Positions 1 to 12,600 of a DNA stretch of 64,000 nucleotides are shown one piece after another. A model generated the notes under the pieces. That model was not told the DNA's origin. It did not search any database and saw only the letters and a program-made list of their open reading frames with translations. Source of the DNA: Paragordius varius. Lineage: Eukaryota; Nematomorpha. The translations under genes and the position numbers were made by a program. How positions within the stretch are numbered: the first letter of the stretch is position 1; the number at the start of each line of letters is the position of its first letter. Location of the stretch: positions 620,001 to 684,000 of the forward strand of contig OZ176056.1 in the NCBI GenBank assembly GCA_964247055.1, read 5' to 3'.

Positions 1-2
1 GA

Positions 3-180
3 GATAGTTTTACAAACTCTTTCATATCCGATTTTTACAGCGATACTTTAAAAATTAATGTATAAAACTAGTCGCATCAATACTCAAGTTAAAGTTTGTC
101 CTTAAAAATCGGATATTGGTCACAGGTGAACAAAATTATTTTTTATACATTATCTTAGTAGGACTACATCAAAATATAGA
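3..180 (+). repeat. Reference satellite monomer (178 bp)
   Basis: First complete monomer, given as a reference unit from GATAG to the base before the next GATAG. It contains 48 G+C of 178. Landmarks in order: AGTTTT(G)ACAAACT palindrome region at the start, left inverted-repeat arm at 24-37, A-run at 50-54, ACTAGT, the variable stretch CATCAATACTCAAGTTAAA, right inverted-repeat arm at 103-116, the variable GGTCACAGGTGAAC (elsewhere GGTCACCGGTGAAC, GGTCACCGGTTAAC or GGTCGCCGGTAAAG), a T-run at 139-144, and CTTAGTAGGACTACATC. Phase of the unit is arbitrary. Confidence 0.9.
24..116. repeat. 14-bp inverted repeat inside each monomer (reference copy)
   Basis: ATATCCGATTTTTA at 24-37 is the exact reverse complement of TAAAAATCGGATAT at 103-116, with a 65-bp spacer. 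The pair recurs in most monomers of the array, so the DNA could form a cruciform or the transcript a long-loop hairpin. Spacing from the right arm to the next monomer's left arm is 85 bp. Some monomer classes damage one arm: CATAATTTTTAC lacks the left arm core, and TATAAATCTGATAT alters the right arm. Function is unknown; a dyad binding site or non-B DNA at the centromere is a possibility only. Confidence 0.85.
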
Positions 181-183
181 GAT

Positions 184-196
184 AGTTTGACAAACT
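184..196. repeat. Short palindrome AGTTTG-A-CAAACT (reference copy)
   Basis: A 6+1+6 palindrome present in nearly all monomers, just before the left arm of the larger inverted repeat. The first monomer of the window has AGTTTTACAAACT instead. The variant AGTTTGAGAAACT (for example near 16650, 18773 and 19829) keeps the outer five pairs. The variant ATTTTGACAAATT (for example near 1775) changes both arms but to a T/T mismatch, so the change is not compensatory. Confidence 0.75.
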
Positions 197-704
197 CTTT
201 CATATCCGATTTTTACAACGATACTTTAAAAAATAATGTATAAAAGTAGTCGTATCAATACTCAAGTTAAACTTTGTCCTTAAAAATCGGATATTGGTCA
301 CCGGTTAACAAAACTATTTTTTATACATTCTCTTAGTAGGACTAGATCAAAATATAGAGATAGTTTTACAAACTCTTTCATATCCGATTTTTACAGCGAT
401 ACTTTAAAAATTAATGTATTAAACTAGTCGCATCAATACTCAATTTAAACTTTGTCCTTAAAAATCGGATATTGGTTACAGGTGAACAAAATTATTTTTT
501 ATACATTCTCTTAGTAGGACTACATCAATATATAGAGATAGTTTGACAAACTCTTTCATATCCGATTTTTACAGCGATACTTTAAAAACTAATGTATAAA
601 ACTAGTCGCATCAATACTCAAGTTAAACTTTGTCCTTAAAAATCGGATATTGGTCACAGTTGAACAAAATTATTTTTTATACATTATCTTAGTAGGACTA
701 CATC

Positions 705-2835
705 AAAATATAGAGATAGTTTGACAAACTCTTTCATATCCGATTTTTACAGCGATACTTTAAAAAATAATGTATAAAAGTAGTCGCATCAATACTCAAG
801 TTAAACTTTGTCCTTAAAAATCGGATATTGGTCACAGGTGAACAAAATTATTTTTTATACATTATCTTAGTAGGACTACATCAAAATATAGAGATAGTTT
901 GACAAACTCTTTCATATCCGATTTTTACAGCGATACTTTAAAAATTAATGTATAAAACTAGTCGCATCATTAGTCAAGTCTTTGTCCTTAAAAATCGGAT
1001 ATTGGTCACAGGTGAACAAAATTATTTTTTATACATTATCTTAGTAGGACTACATCAAAATATAGAGATAGTTTGACAAACTCTTTCATATCCGATTTTT
1101 ACAGCGATACTTTAAAAAATAATGTATAAAAGTAGTCGCATCAATACTCAAGTTAAACTTTGTCCGTAAAAATCGGATATTGGTCACCGGTTAACAAAAC
1201 TATTTTTTATACATTCTCTTAGTAAGACTACATCAAAATATAGAGATAGTTTGATAAACTCTTTCATATCCGATTTTTACAGCGATACTTTAAAAATTAA
1301 TTTATAAAACTAGTCGCAACAATACTCAAGTTAAACTTTGTCCTTAAAATCGGATATTGGTCGCCGCTAAAGAAAATTATTTTTTGTACATTCTCTTAGT
1401 AGGACTACATCAAAATATAGAGATAGTTTGACAAACTCTTTCATATCCGATTTTTACAACGATACTTTAAAAATTAATGTATAAAACTAGTCGCATCATT
1501 AGTCAAGTCTTTGTCCTTAAAAATCGGATATTGGTCGCCGGTAAAGAAAATTATTTTTTATACATTCTCTTAGTAGAACTACATCAAAATATAGAGATAG
1601 TTTGACAAACTCTTTCATATCCGATTTTTACAACGATACTTTAAAAATTAATGTATAAAACTTGCCGCATCATTAGTCAAATTAAATTGTCCTTATAAAT
1701 CTGATATTGGTCACCGGAACAAAATTAATTTTTATACATTCTCTTAATAGGACTACATCATAATATAAAGATATTTTGACAAATTCTTTCATATCCGATT
1801 TTTACAACGATACTTTAAAAAATAATGTATAAAAGTAGTCGCATCAATACTCAAGTTAAACTTTGTCCTTAAAAATCGGATATTGGTCACCGGTTAACAA
1901 AACTATTTTTTATACATTCTCTTAGTAGGACTAGATCAAAATATAGAGATAGTTTGACAAACTCTTTCATATCCGATTTTTACAGCGATACATTAAAAAT
2001 TAATGTATAAAACTAGTCGCATCAATACTCAAGTTAAACTTTGTCCTTAAAAATCGGATATTGGTCACAGGTGAACAAAATTATTTTTTATACATTATCT
2101 TAGTAGGACTACATCAAAATATAGAGATAGTTTGACAAACTCTTTCATATCCGATTTTTACAGCGATACTTTAAAAATTAATGTATAAAACTAGTCGCAT
2201 CAATACTCAAGTTAAACTTTGACTTAAAAATCGGATATTGGTCACCGGTTAACAAAACTATTTTTTATACATTCTCTTAGTAGGACTAGATCAAAATATA
2301 GAGATAGTTTGACAAACTCTTTCATATCCGATTTTTACAGCGATACTTTAAAAATTAATGTATAAAACTAGTCGCATCAATACTCAAGTTAAACTTTGTC
2401 CTTAAAAATCGGATATTGGTCACAGGTGAACAAAATTATTTTTTATACATTATCTTAGTAGGACTACATCAAAATATAGAGATAGTTTGACAAACTCTTT
2501 CATATCCGATTTTTACAACGATACTTTAAAAATTAATTTATAAAACTAGTCGCATCAATACTCAAGTTAAACTTTGTCCTTAAAATCGGATATTGGTCGC
2601 CGCTAAAGAAAATTATTTTTTGTACATTCTCTTAGTAGGACTACATCAAAATATAGAGATAGTTTGACAAACTCTTTCATATCCGATTTTTACAACGATA
2701 CTTTAAAAAATAATGTATAAAAGTAGTCGTATCAATACTCAAGTTAAACTTTGTCCTTAAAAATCGGATATTGGTCACCGGTTAACAAAACTATTTTTTA
2801 TACATTCTCTTAGTAGGACTAGATCAAAATATAGA
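705..2835 (+). repeat. Family A higher-order repeat, copy 1
   Basis: About 12 monomers that recur at an offset of 2655 bp (copy at 3360-5489). Shared private markers include CATTAGTCAAGTC at 968 and 3623, the CTCTTAATAGG monomer at 1741 and 4396, and CGTATCAATA at 2728 and 5382. Order and variants of the monomers agree, which marks a higher-order unit and not random tandem copies. Boundaries are set by the first shared and lost variants and are approximate. Confidence 0.8.
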
Positions 2836-3359
2836 GATAGTTTGACAAACTCTTTCATATCCGATTTTTACAGCGATACTTTAAAAATTAATGTATAAAA
2901 CTAGTCGCCTCAATACTCAAGTTAAAGTTTGTCCTTAAAAATCGGATATTGGTCACAGGTGAACAAAATTATTTTTTATACATTTTCTTAGTAGGACTAC
3001 ATCAAAATATAGAGATAGTTTTACAAACTCTTTCATATCCGATTTTTAAAACGATACTTTAAAAATTAATGTATTAAACTAGTCGCATCAATACTCAATT
3101 TAAACTTTGTCCTTAAAAATCGGATATTGGTCACAGGTGAACAAAATTATTTTTTATACATTCTCTTAGTAGGACTACATCAATATATATAGATAGTTTG
3201 ACAAACTCTTTCATATCCGATTTTTACAGCGATACTTTAAAAAATAATGTATAAAAGTAGTCGCATCAATACTCAAGTTAAACTTTGTCCGTAAAAATCG
3301 GATATTGGTCACCGGTTAACAAAACTATTTTTTATACATTCTCTTAGTAGGACTAGATC

Positions 3360-5489
3360 AAAATATAGAGATAGTTTGACAAACTCTTTCATATCCGATT
3401 TTTACAGCGATACTTTAAAAAATAATGTATAAAAGTAGTCGCATCAATACTCAAGTTAAACTTTGTCCTTAAAAATCGGATATTGGTCACAGGTGAACAA
3501 AATTATTTTTTATACATTATCTTAGTAGGACTACATCAAAATATAGAGATAGTTTGACAAACTCTTTCATATCCGATTTTTACAGCGATACTTTAAAAAT
3601 TAATGTATAAAACTAGTCGCATCATTAGTCAAGTCTTTGTCCTTAAAAATCGGATATTGGTCACAGGTGAACAAAATTATTTTTTATACATTATCTTAGT
3701 AGGACTACATCAAAATATAGAGATAGTTTGACAAACTCTTTCATATCCGATTTTTACAGCGATACTTTAAAAAATAATGTATAAAAGTAGTCGCATCAAT
3801 ACTCAAGTTAAACTTTGTCCGTAAAAATCGGATATTGGTCACCGGTTAACAAAACTATTTTTTATACATTCTCTTAGTAAGACTACATCAAAATATAGAG
3901 ATAGTTTGATAAACTCTTTCATATCCGATTTTTACAGCGATACTTTAAAAATTAATTTATAAAACTAGTCGCAACAATACTCAAGTTAAACTTTGTCCTT
4001 AAAATCGGATATTGGTCGCCGCTAAAGAAAATTATTTTTTGTACATTCTCTTAGTAGGACTACATCAAAATATAGAGATAGTTTGACAAACTCTTTCATA
4101 TCCGATTTTTACAACGATACTTTAAAAATTAATGTATAAAACTAGTCGCATCATTAGTCAAGTCTTTGTCCTTAAAAATCGGATATTGGTCGCCGGTAAA
4201 GAAAATTATTTTTTATACATTCTCTTAGTAGAACTACATCAAAATATAGAGATAGTTTGACAAACTCTTTCATATCCGATTTTTACAACGATACTTTAAA
4301 AATTAATGTATAAAACTTGCCGCATCATTAGTCAAATTAAATTGTCCTTATAAATCTGATATTGGTCACCGGAACAAAATTAATTTTTATACATTCTCTT
4401 AATAGGACTACATCATAATATAAAGATATTTTGACAAATTCTTTCATATCCGATTTTTACAACGATACTTTAAAAAATAATGTATAAAAGTAGTCGCATC
4501 AATACTCAAGTTAAACTTTGTCCTTAAAAATCGGATATTGGTCACCGGTTAACAAAACTATTTTTTATACATTCTCTTAGTAGGACTAGATCAAAATATA
4601 GAGATAGTTTGACAAACTCTTTCATATCCGATTTTTACAGCGATACATTAAAAATTAATGTATAAAACTAGTCGCATCAATACTCAAGTTAAACTTTGTC
4701 CTTAAAAATCGGATATTGGTCACAGGTGAACAAAATTATTTTTTATACATTATCTTAGTAGGACTACATCAAAATATAGAGATAGTTTGACAAACTCTTT
4801 CATATCCGATTTTTACAGCGATACTTTAAAAATTAATGTATAAAACTAGTCGCATCAATACTCAAGTTAAACTTTGACTTAAAAATCGGATATTGGTCAC
4901 CGGTTAACAAAACTATTTTTTATACATTCTCTTAGTAGGACTAGATCAAAATATAGAGATAGTTTGACAAACTCTTTCATATCCGATTTTTACAGCGATA
5001 CTTTAAAAATTAATGTATAAAACTAGTCGCATCAATACTCAAGTTAAACTTTGTCCTTAAAAATCGGATATTGGTCACAGGTGAACAAAATTATTTTTTA
5101 TACATTATCTTAGTAGGACTACATCAAAATATAGAGATAGTTTGACAAACTCTTTCATATCCGATTTTTACAACGATACTTTAAAAATTAATTTATAAAA
5201 CTAGTCGTTCAAAACTCAAGTTAAACTTTGTCCTTAAAATCGGATATTGGTCGCCGCTAAAGAAAATTATTTTTTGTACATTCTCTTAGTAGGACTACAT
5301 CAAAATATAGAGATAGTTTGACAAACTCTTTCATATCCGATTTTTACAACGATACTTTAAAAAATAATGTATAAAAGTAGTCGTATCAATACTCAAGTTA
5401 AACTTTGTCCTTAAAAATCGGATATTGGTCACCGGTTAACAAAACTATTTTTTATACATTCTCTTAGTAGGACTAGATCAAAATATAGA
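3360..5489 (+). repeat. Family A higher-order repeat, copy 2
   Basis: Matches 705-2835 at an offset of 2655 bp with the same monomer order. One visible difference is the altered CGTTCAAAACTC at about 5206, where copy 1 has CGCATCAATACTC. Beyond 5489 the sequence instead follows the monomer order of 359 onward (offset 5131), so the junction is a switch between registers, as unequal crossing-over would leave. Confidence 0.8.
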
Positions 5490-6845
5490 GATAGTTTTAC
5501 AAACTCTTTCATATCCGATTTTTACAGCGATACTTTAAAAATTAATGTATTAAACTAGTCGCATCAATACTCAATTTAAACTTTGTCCTTAAAAATCGGA
5601 TATTGGTTACAGGTGAACAAAATTATTTTTTATACATTCTCTTAGTAGGACTACATCAATATATAGAGATAGTTTGACAAACTCTTTCATATCCGATTTT
5701 TACAGCGATACTTTAAAAACTAATGTATAAAACTAGTCGCATCAATACTCAAGTTAAACTTTGTCCTTAAAAATCGGATATTGGTCACAGTTGAACAAAA
5801 TTATTTTTTATACATTATCTTAGTAGGACTACATCAAAATATAGAGATAGTTTGACAAACTCTTTCATATCCGATTTTTACAGCGATACTTTAAAAAATA
5901 ATGTATAAAAGTAGTCGCATCAATACTCAAGTTAAACTTTGTCCTTAAAAATCGGATATTGGTCACAGGTGAACAAAATTATTTTTTATACATTATCTTA
6001 GTAGGACTACATCAAAATATAGAGATAGTTTGACAAACTCTTTCATATCCGATTTTTACAGCGATACTTTAAAAATTAATGTATAAAACTAGTCGCATCA
6101 TTAGTCAAGTCTTTGTCCTTAAAAATCGGATATTGGTCACAGGTGAACAAAATTATTTTTTATACATTATCTTAGTAGGACTACATCAAAATATAGAGAT
6201 AGTTTGACAAACTCTTTCATATCCGATTTTTACAGCGATACTTTAAAAAATAATGTATAAAAGTAGTCGCATCAATACTCAAGTTAAACTTTGTCCGTAA
6301 AAATCGGATATTGGTCACCGGTTAACAAAACTATTTTTTATACATTCTCTTAGTAAGACTACATCAAAATATAGAGATAGTTTGATAAACTCTTTCATAT
6401 CCGATTTTTACAGCGATACTTTAAAAATTAATTTATAAAACTAGTCGCAACAATACTCAAGTTAAACTTTGTCCTTAAAATCGGATATTGGTCGCCGCTA
6501 AAGAAAATTATTTTTTGTACATTCTCTTAGTAGGACTACATCAAAATATAGAGATAGTTTGACAAACTCTTTCATATCCGATTTTTACAACGATACTTTA
6601 AAAATTAATGTATAAAACTAGTCGCATCATTAGTCAAGTCTTTGTCCTTAAAAATCGGATATTGGTCGCCGGTAAAGAAAATTATTTTTTATACATTCTC
6701 TTAGTAGAACTACATCAAAATATAGAGATAGTTTGTCAAACTCTTTCATATCCGATTTTTACAACGATACTTTAAAAATTAATGTATAAAACTTGCCGCA
6801 TCATTAGTCAAATTAAATTGTCCTTATAAATCTGATATTGGTCAC
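5490..6845 (+). repeat. Family A segment repeated at 5131-bp offset
   Basis: Repeats about 359-1714. Private markers shared at the exact offset include GGTTACAGG (474 and 5605) and AAAAACTAATG (584 and 5715). At about 6845 the sequence leaves this register: the GGTCACCGGAAC monomer is replaced by GGTCACAGGTGAAC followed by CGTTCAAAACTC, which matches about 5080-5210 at an offset near 1767 bp. Confidence 0.75.
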
Positions 6846-6989
6846 AGGTGAACAAAATTATTTTTTATACATTATCTTAGTAGGACTACATCAAAATATA
6901 GAGATAGTTTGACAAACTCTTTCATATCCGATTTTTACAACGATACTTTAAAAATTAATTTATAAAACTAGTCGTTCAAAACTCAAGTT

Positions 6990-9600
6990 AAACTTTGTCC
7001 TTAAAATCGGATATTGGTCGCCGCTAAAGAAAATTATTTTTTGTACATTCTCTTAGTAGGACTACATCAAAATATAGAGATAGTTTGACAAACTCTTTCA
7101 TATCCGATTTTTACAACGATACTTTAAAAAATAATGTATAAAAGTAGTCGTATCAATACTCAAGTTAAACTTTGTCCTTAAAAATCGGATATTGGTCACC
7201 GGTTAACAAAACTATTTTTTATACATTCTCTTAGTAGGACTAGATCAAAATATAGAGATAGTTTGACAAACTCTTTCATATCCGATTTTTACAGCGATAC
7301 TTTAAAAATTAATGTATAAAACTAGTCGCCTCAATACTCAAGTTAAAGTTTGTCCTTAAAAATCGGATATTGGTCACAGGTGAACAAAATTATTTTTTAT
7401 ACATTTTCTTAGTAGGACTACATCAAAATATAGAGATAGTTTTACAAACTCTTTCATATCCGATTTTTAAAACGATACTTTAAAAATTAATGTATTAAAC
7501 TAGTCGCATCAATACTCAATTTAAACTTTGTCCTTAAAAATCGGATATTGGTCACAGGTGAACAAAATTATTTTTTATACATTCTCTTAGTAGGACTACA
7601 TCAATATATATAGATAGTTTGACAAACTCTTTCATATCCGATTTTTACAGCGATACTTTAAAAAATAATGTATAAAAGTAGTCGCATCAATACTCAAGTT
7701 AAACTTTGTCCGTAAAAATCGGATATTGGTCACCGGTTAACAAAACTATTTTTTATACATTCTCTTAGTAGGACTAGATCAAAATATAGAGATAGTTTGA
7801 CAAACTCTTTCATATCCGATTTTTACAGCGATACTTTAAAAAATAATGTATAAAAGTAGTCGCATCAATACTCAAGTTAAACTTTGTCCTTAAAAATCGG
7901 ATATTGGTCACAGGTGAACAAAATTATTTTTTATACATTATCTTAGTAGGACTACATCAAAATATAGAGATAGTTTGACAAACTCTTTCATATCCGATTT
8001 TTACAGCGATACTTTAAAAATTAATGTATAAAACTAGTCGCATCATTAGTCAAGTCTTTGTCCTTAAAAATCGGATATTGGTCACAGGTGAACAAAATTA
8101 TTTTTTATACATTATCTTAGTAGGACTACATCAAAATATAGAGATAGTTTGACAAACTCTTTCATATCCGATTTTTACAGCGATACTTTAAAAAATAATG
8201 TATAAAAGTAGTCGCATCAATACTCAAGTTAAACTTTGTCCGTAAAAATCGGATATTGGTCACCGGTTAACAAAACTATTTTTTATACATTCTCTTAGTA
8301 AGACTACATCAAAATATAGAGATAGTTTGATAAACTCTTTCATATCCGATTTTTACAGCGATACTTTAAAAATTAATTTATAAAACTAGTCGCAACAATA
8401 CTCAAGTTAAACTTTGTCCTTAAAATCGGATATTGGTCGCCGCTAAAGAAAATTATTTTTTGTACATTCTCTTAGTAGGACTACATCAAAATATAGAGAT
8501 AGTTTGACAAACTCTTTCATATCCGATTTTTACAACGATACTTTAAAAATTAATGTATAAAACTAGTCGCATCATTAGTCAAGTCTTTGTCCTTAAAAAT
8601 CGGATATTGGTCGCCGGTAAAGAAAATTATTTTTTATACATTCTCTTAGTAGAACTACATCAAAATATAGAGATAGTTTGACAAACTCTTTCATATCCGA
8701 TTTTTACAACGATACTTTAAAAATTAATGTATAAAACTTGCCGCATCATTAGTCAAATTAAATTGTCCTTATAAATCTGATATTGGTCACCGGAACAAAA
8801 TTAATTTTTATACATTCTCTTAATAGGACTACATCATAATATAAAGATATTTTGACAAATTCTTTCATATCCGATTTTTACAACGATACTTTAAAAAATA
8901 ATGTATAAAAGTAGTCGCATCAATACTCAAGTTAAACTTTGTCCTTAAAAATCGGATATTGGTCACCGGTTAACAAAACTATTTTTTATACATTCTCTTA
9001 GTAGGACTAGATCAAAATATAGAGATAGTTTGACAAACTCTTTCATATCCGATTTTTACAGCGATACATTAAAAATTAATGTATAAAACTAGTCGCATCA
9101 ATACTCAAGTTAAACTTTGTCCTTAAAAATCGGATATTGGTCACAGGTGAACAAAATTATTTTTTATACATTATCTTAGTAGGACTACATCAAAATATAG
9201 AGATAGTTTGACAAACTCTTTCATATCCGATTTTTACAGCGATACTTTAAAAATTAATGTATAAAACTAGTCGCATCAATACTCAAGTTAAACTTTGACT
9301 TAAAAATCGGATATTGGTCACCGGTTAACAAAACTATTTTTTATACATTCTCTTAGTAGGACTAGATCAAAATATAGAGATAGTTTGACAAACTCTTTCA
9401 TATCCGATTTTTACAGCGATACTTTAAAAATTAATGTATAAAACTAGTCGCATCAATACTCAAGTTAAACTTTGTCCTTAAAAATCGGATATTGGTCACA
9501 GGTGAACAAAATTATTTTTTATACATTATCTTAGTAGGACTACATCAAAATATAGAGATAGTTTGACAAACTCTTTCATATCCGATTTTTACAACGATAC
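6990..9600 (+). repeat. Family A segment repeated at 4421-bp offset
   Basis: About 2.6 kb that repeats 2570-5180. Shared markers at the exact offset: CGTATC at 2728 and 7149, CGCCTCAATACTC at 2906 and 7327, the TATATATAGATAG monomer near 3184 and 7605, and CTCTTAATAGG at 4396 and 8817. The next CGTATC lies at 9804, again 2655 bp on. The family A unit is therefore about 2.65 kb (15 monomers), with whole monomers added or lost between copies. Confidence 0.75.
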
Positions 9601-12600
9601 TTTACAAATTAATTTATAAAACTAGTCGCATCAATACTCAAGTTAAACTTTGTCCTTAAAATCGGATATTGGTCGCCGCTAAAGAAAATTATTTTTTGTA
9701 CATTCTCTTAGTAGGACTACATCAAAATATAGAGATAGTTTGACAAACTCTTTCATATCCGATTTTTACAACGATACTTTAAAAAATAATGTATAAAAGT
9801 AGTCGTATCAATACTCAAGTTAAACTTTGTCCTTAAAAATCGGATATTGGTCACCGGTTAACAAAACTATTTTTTATACATTCTCTTAGTAGGACTAGAT
9901 CAAAATATAGAGATAGTTTTACAAACTCTTTCATATCCGATTTTTACAGCGATACTTTAAAAATTAATGTATAAAACTAGTCGCCTCAATACTCAAGTTA
10001 AAGTTTGTCCTTAAAAATCGGATATTGGTCACAGGTGAACAAAATTATTTTTTATACATTTTCTTAGTAGGACTACATCAAAATATAGAGATAGTTTTAC
10101 AAACTCTTTCATATCCGATTTTTAAAACGATACTTTAAAAATTAATGTATTAAACTAGTCGCATCAATACTCAATTTAAACTTTGTCCTTAAAAATCGGA
10201 TATTGGTCACAGGTGAACAAAATTATTTTTTATACATTCTCTTAGTAGGACTACATCAATATATATAGATAGTTTGACAAACTCTTTCATATCCGATTTT
10301 TACAGCCATACTTTAAAAATTAATTTATAAAACTAGTCGCAACAATACTCAAGTTAAACTTTGTCCTTAAAATCGGATATTGGTCGCCGCTAAAGAAAAT
10401 TATTTTTTGTACATTCTCTTAGTAGGACTACATCAAAATATAGAGATAGTTTGACAAACTCTTTCATATCCGATTTTTACAACGATACTTTAAAAATTAA
10501 TGTATAAAACTAGTCGCATCATTAGTCAAGTCTTTGTCCTTAAAAATCGGATATTGGTCGCCGGTAAAGAAAATTATTTTTTATACATTCTCTTAGTAGA
10601 ACTACATCAAAATATAGAGATAGTTTGACAAACTCTTTCATATCCGATTTTTACAACGATACTTTAAAAATTAATGTATAAAACTTGCCGCATCATTAGT
10701 CAAATTAAATTGTCCTTATAAATCTGATATTGGTCACCGGAACAAAATTAATTTTTATACATTCTCTTAATAGGACTACATCATAATATAAAGATATTTT
10801 GACAAATTCTTTCATATCCGATTTTTACAACGATACTTTAAAAATTAATGTATAAAACTAGTCGCATCAATACTCAAGTTAAACTTTGACTTAAAAATCG
10901 GATATTGGTCACCGGTGAACAAAATTATTTTTTATACATTTTCTTAGTAGGACTACATCAAAATATAGAGATATTTTGACAAATTCTTTCATATCCGATT
11001 TTTAAAACGATACTTTAAAAATTAATGTATTAAACTAGTCGCATCAATACTCAATTTAAACTTTGTCCTTAAAAATCGGATATTGGTCACAGGTGAACAA
11101 AATTATTTTTTATACATTCTCTTAGTAGGACTACATCAATATATATAGATAGTTTGACAAACTCTTTCATATCCGATTTTTACAGCCATACTTTAAAAAT
11201 TAATGTATTAAACTAGTCGCATCAATACTCAATTTAAACTTTGTCCTTAAAAATCGGATATTGGTCACAGGTGAACAAAATTATTTTTTATACATTCTCT
11301 TAGTAGGACTACATCAATATATATAGATAGTTTGACAAACTCTTTCATATCCGATTTTTACAGCGATACTTTAAAAAATAATGTATAAAAGTAGTCGCAT
11401 CAATACTCAAGTTAAACTTTGTCCTTAAAAATCGGATATTGGTCACAGGTGAACAAAATTATTTTTTATACATTATCTTAGTAGGACTACATCAAAATAT
11501 AGAGATACTTTGACAAACTCTTTCATATCCGATTTTTACAGCGATACTTTAAAAATTAATGTATAAAACTAGTCGCATCATTAGTCAAGTCTTTGTTCTT
11601 AAAAATCGGATATTGGTCACAGGTGAACAAAATTATTTTTTATACATTATCTTAGTAGGACTACATCAAAATATAGAGATAGTTTGACAAACTCTTTCAT
11701 ATCCGATTTTTACAGCGATACTTTAAAAAATAATGTATAAAAGTAGTCGCTTCAATACTCAAGTTAAACTTTGTCCGTAAAAATCGGATATTGGTCACCG
11801 GTTAACAAAACTATTTTTTATACATTCTCTTAGTAAGACTACATCAAAATATAGAGATAGTTTGACAAACTCTTTCATATCCGATTTTTACAGCGATACT
11901 TTAAAAATTAATTTATAAAACTAGTCGCAACAATACTCAAGTTAAACTTTGTCCTTAAAATCGGATATTGGTCGCCGCTAAAGAAAATTATTTTTTGTAC
12001 ATTCTCTTAGTAGGACTACATCAAAATATAGAGATACTTTGACAAACTCTTTCATATCCGATTTTTACAGCGATACTTTAAAAATTAATGTATAAAACTA
12101 GTCGCATCATTAGTCAAGTCTTTGTCCTTAAAAATCTGATATTGGTCACCGGAACAAAATTAATTTTTATACATTCTCTTAATAGGACTACATCATAATA
12201 TAAAGATATTTTGACAAATTCTTTCATATCCGATTTTTACAACGATACTTTAAAAAATAATGTATAAAAGTAGTCGCATCAATACTCAAGTTAAACTTTG
12301 TCCTTAAAAATCGGATATTGGTCACCGGTTAACAAAACTATTTTTTATACATTCTCTTAGTAGGACTAGATCAAAATATAGAGATAGTTTGACAAACTCT
12401 TTCATATCCGATTTTTACAGCGATACATTAAAAATTAATGTATAAAACTAGTCGCATCAATACTCAAGTTAAACTTTGTCCTTAAAAATCGGATATTGGT
12501 CACAGGTGAACAAAATTATTTTTTATACATTATCTTAGTAGGACTACATCAAAATATAGAGATAGTTTGACAAACTCTTTCATATCCGATTTTTACAGCG

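Noticed and set aside
24-116. Compensatory base changes preserving the monomer inverted repeat
   Set aside because: Where one arm is changed (for example TATAAATCTGATAT near 1700 or ATCGTATATTGG near 33331), the partner arm of the same monomer is not changed to match. The symmetry is conserved but no covariation was found by eye.
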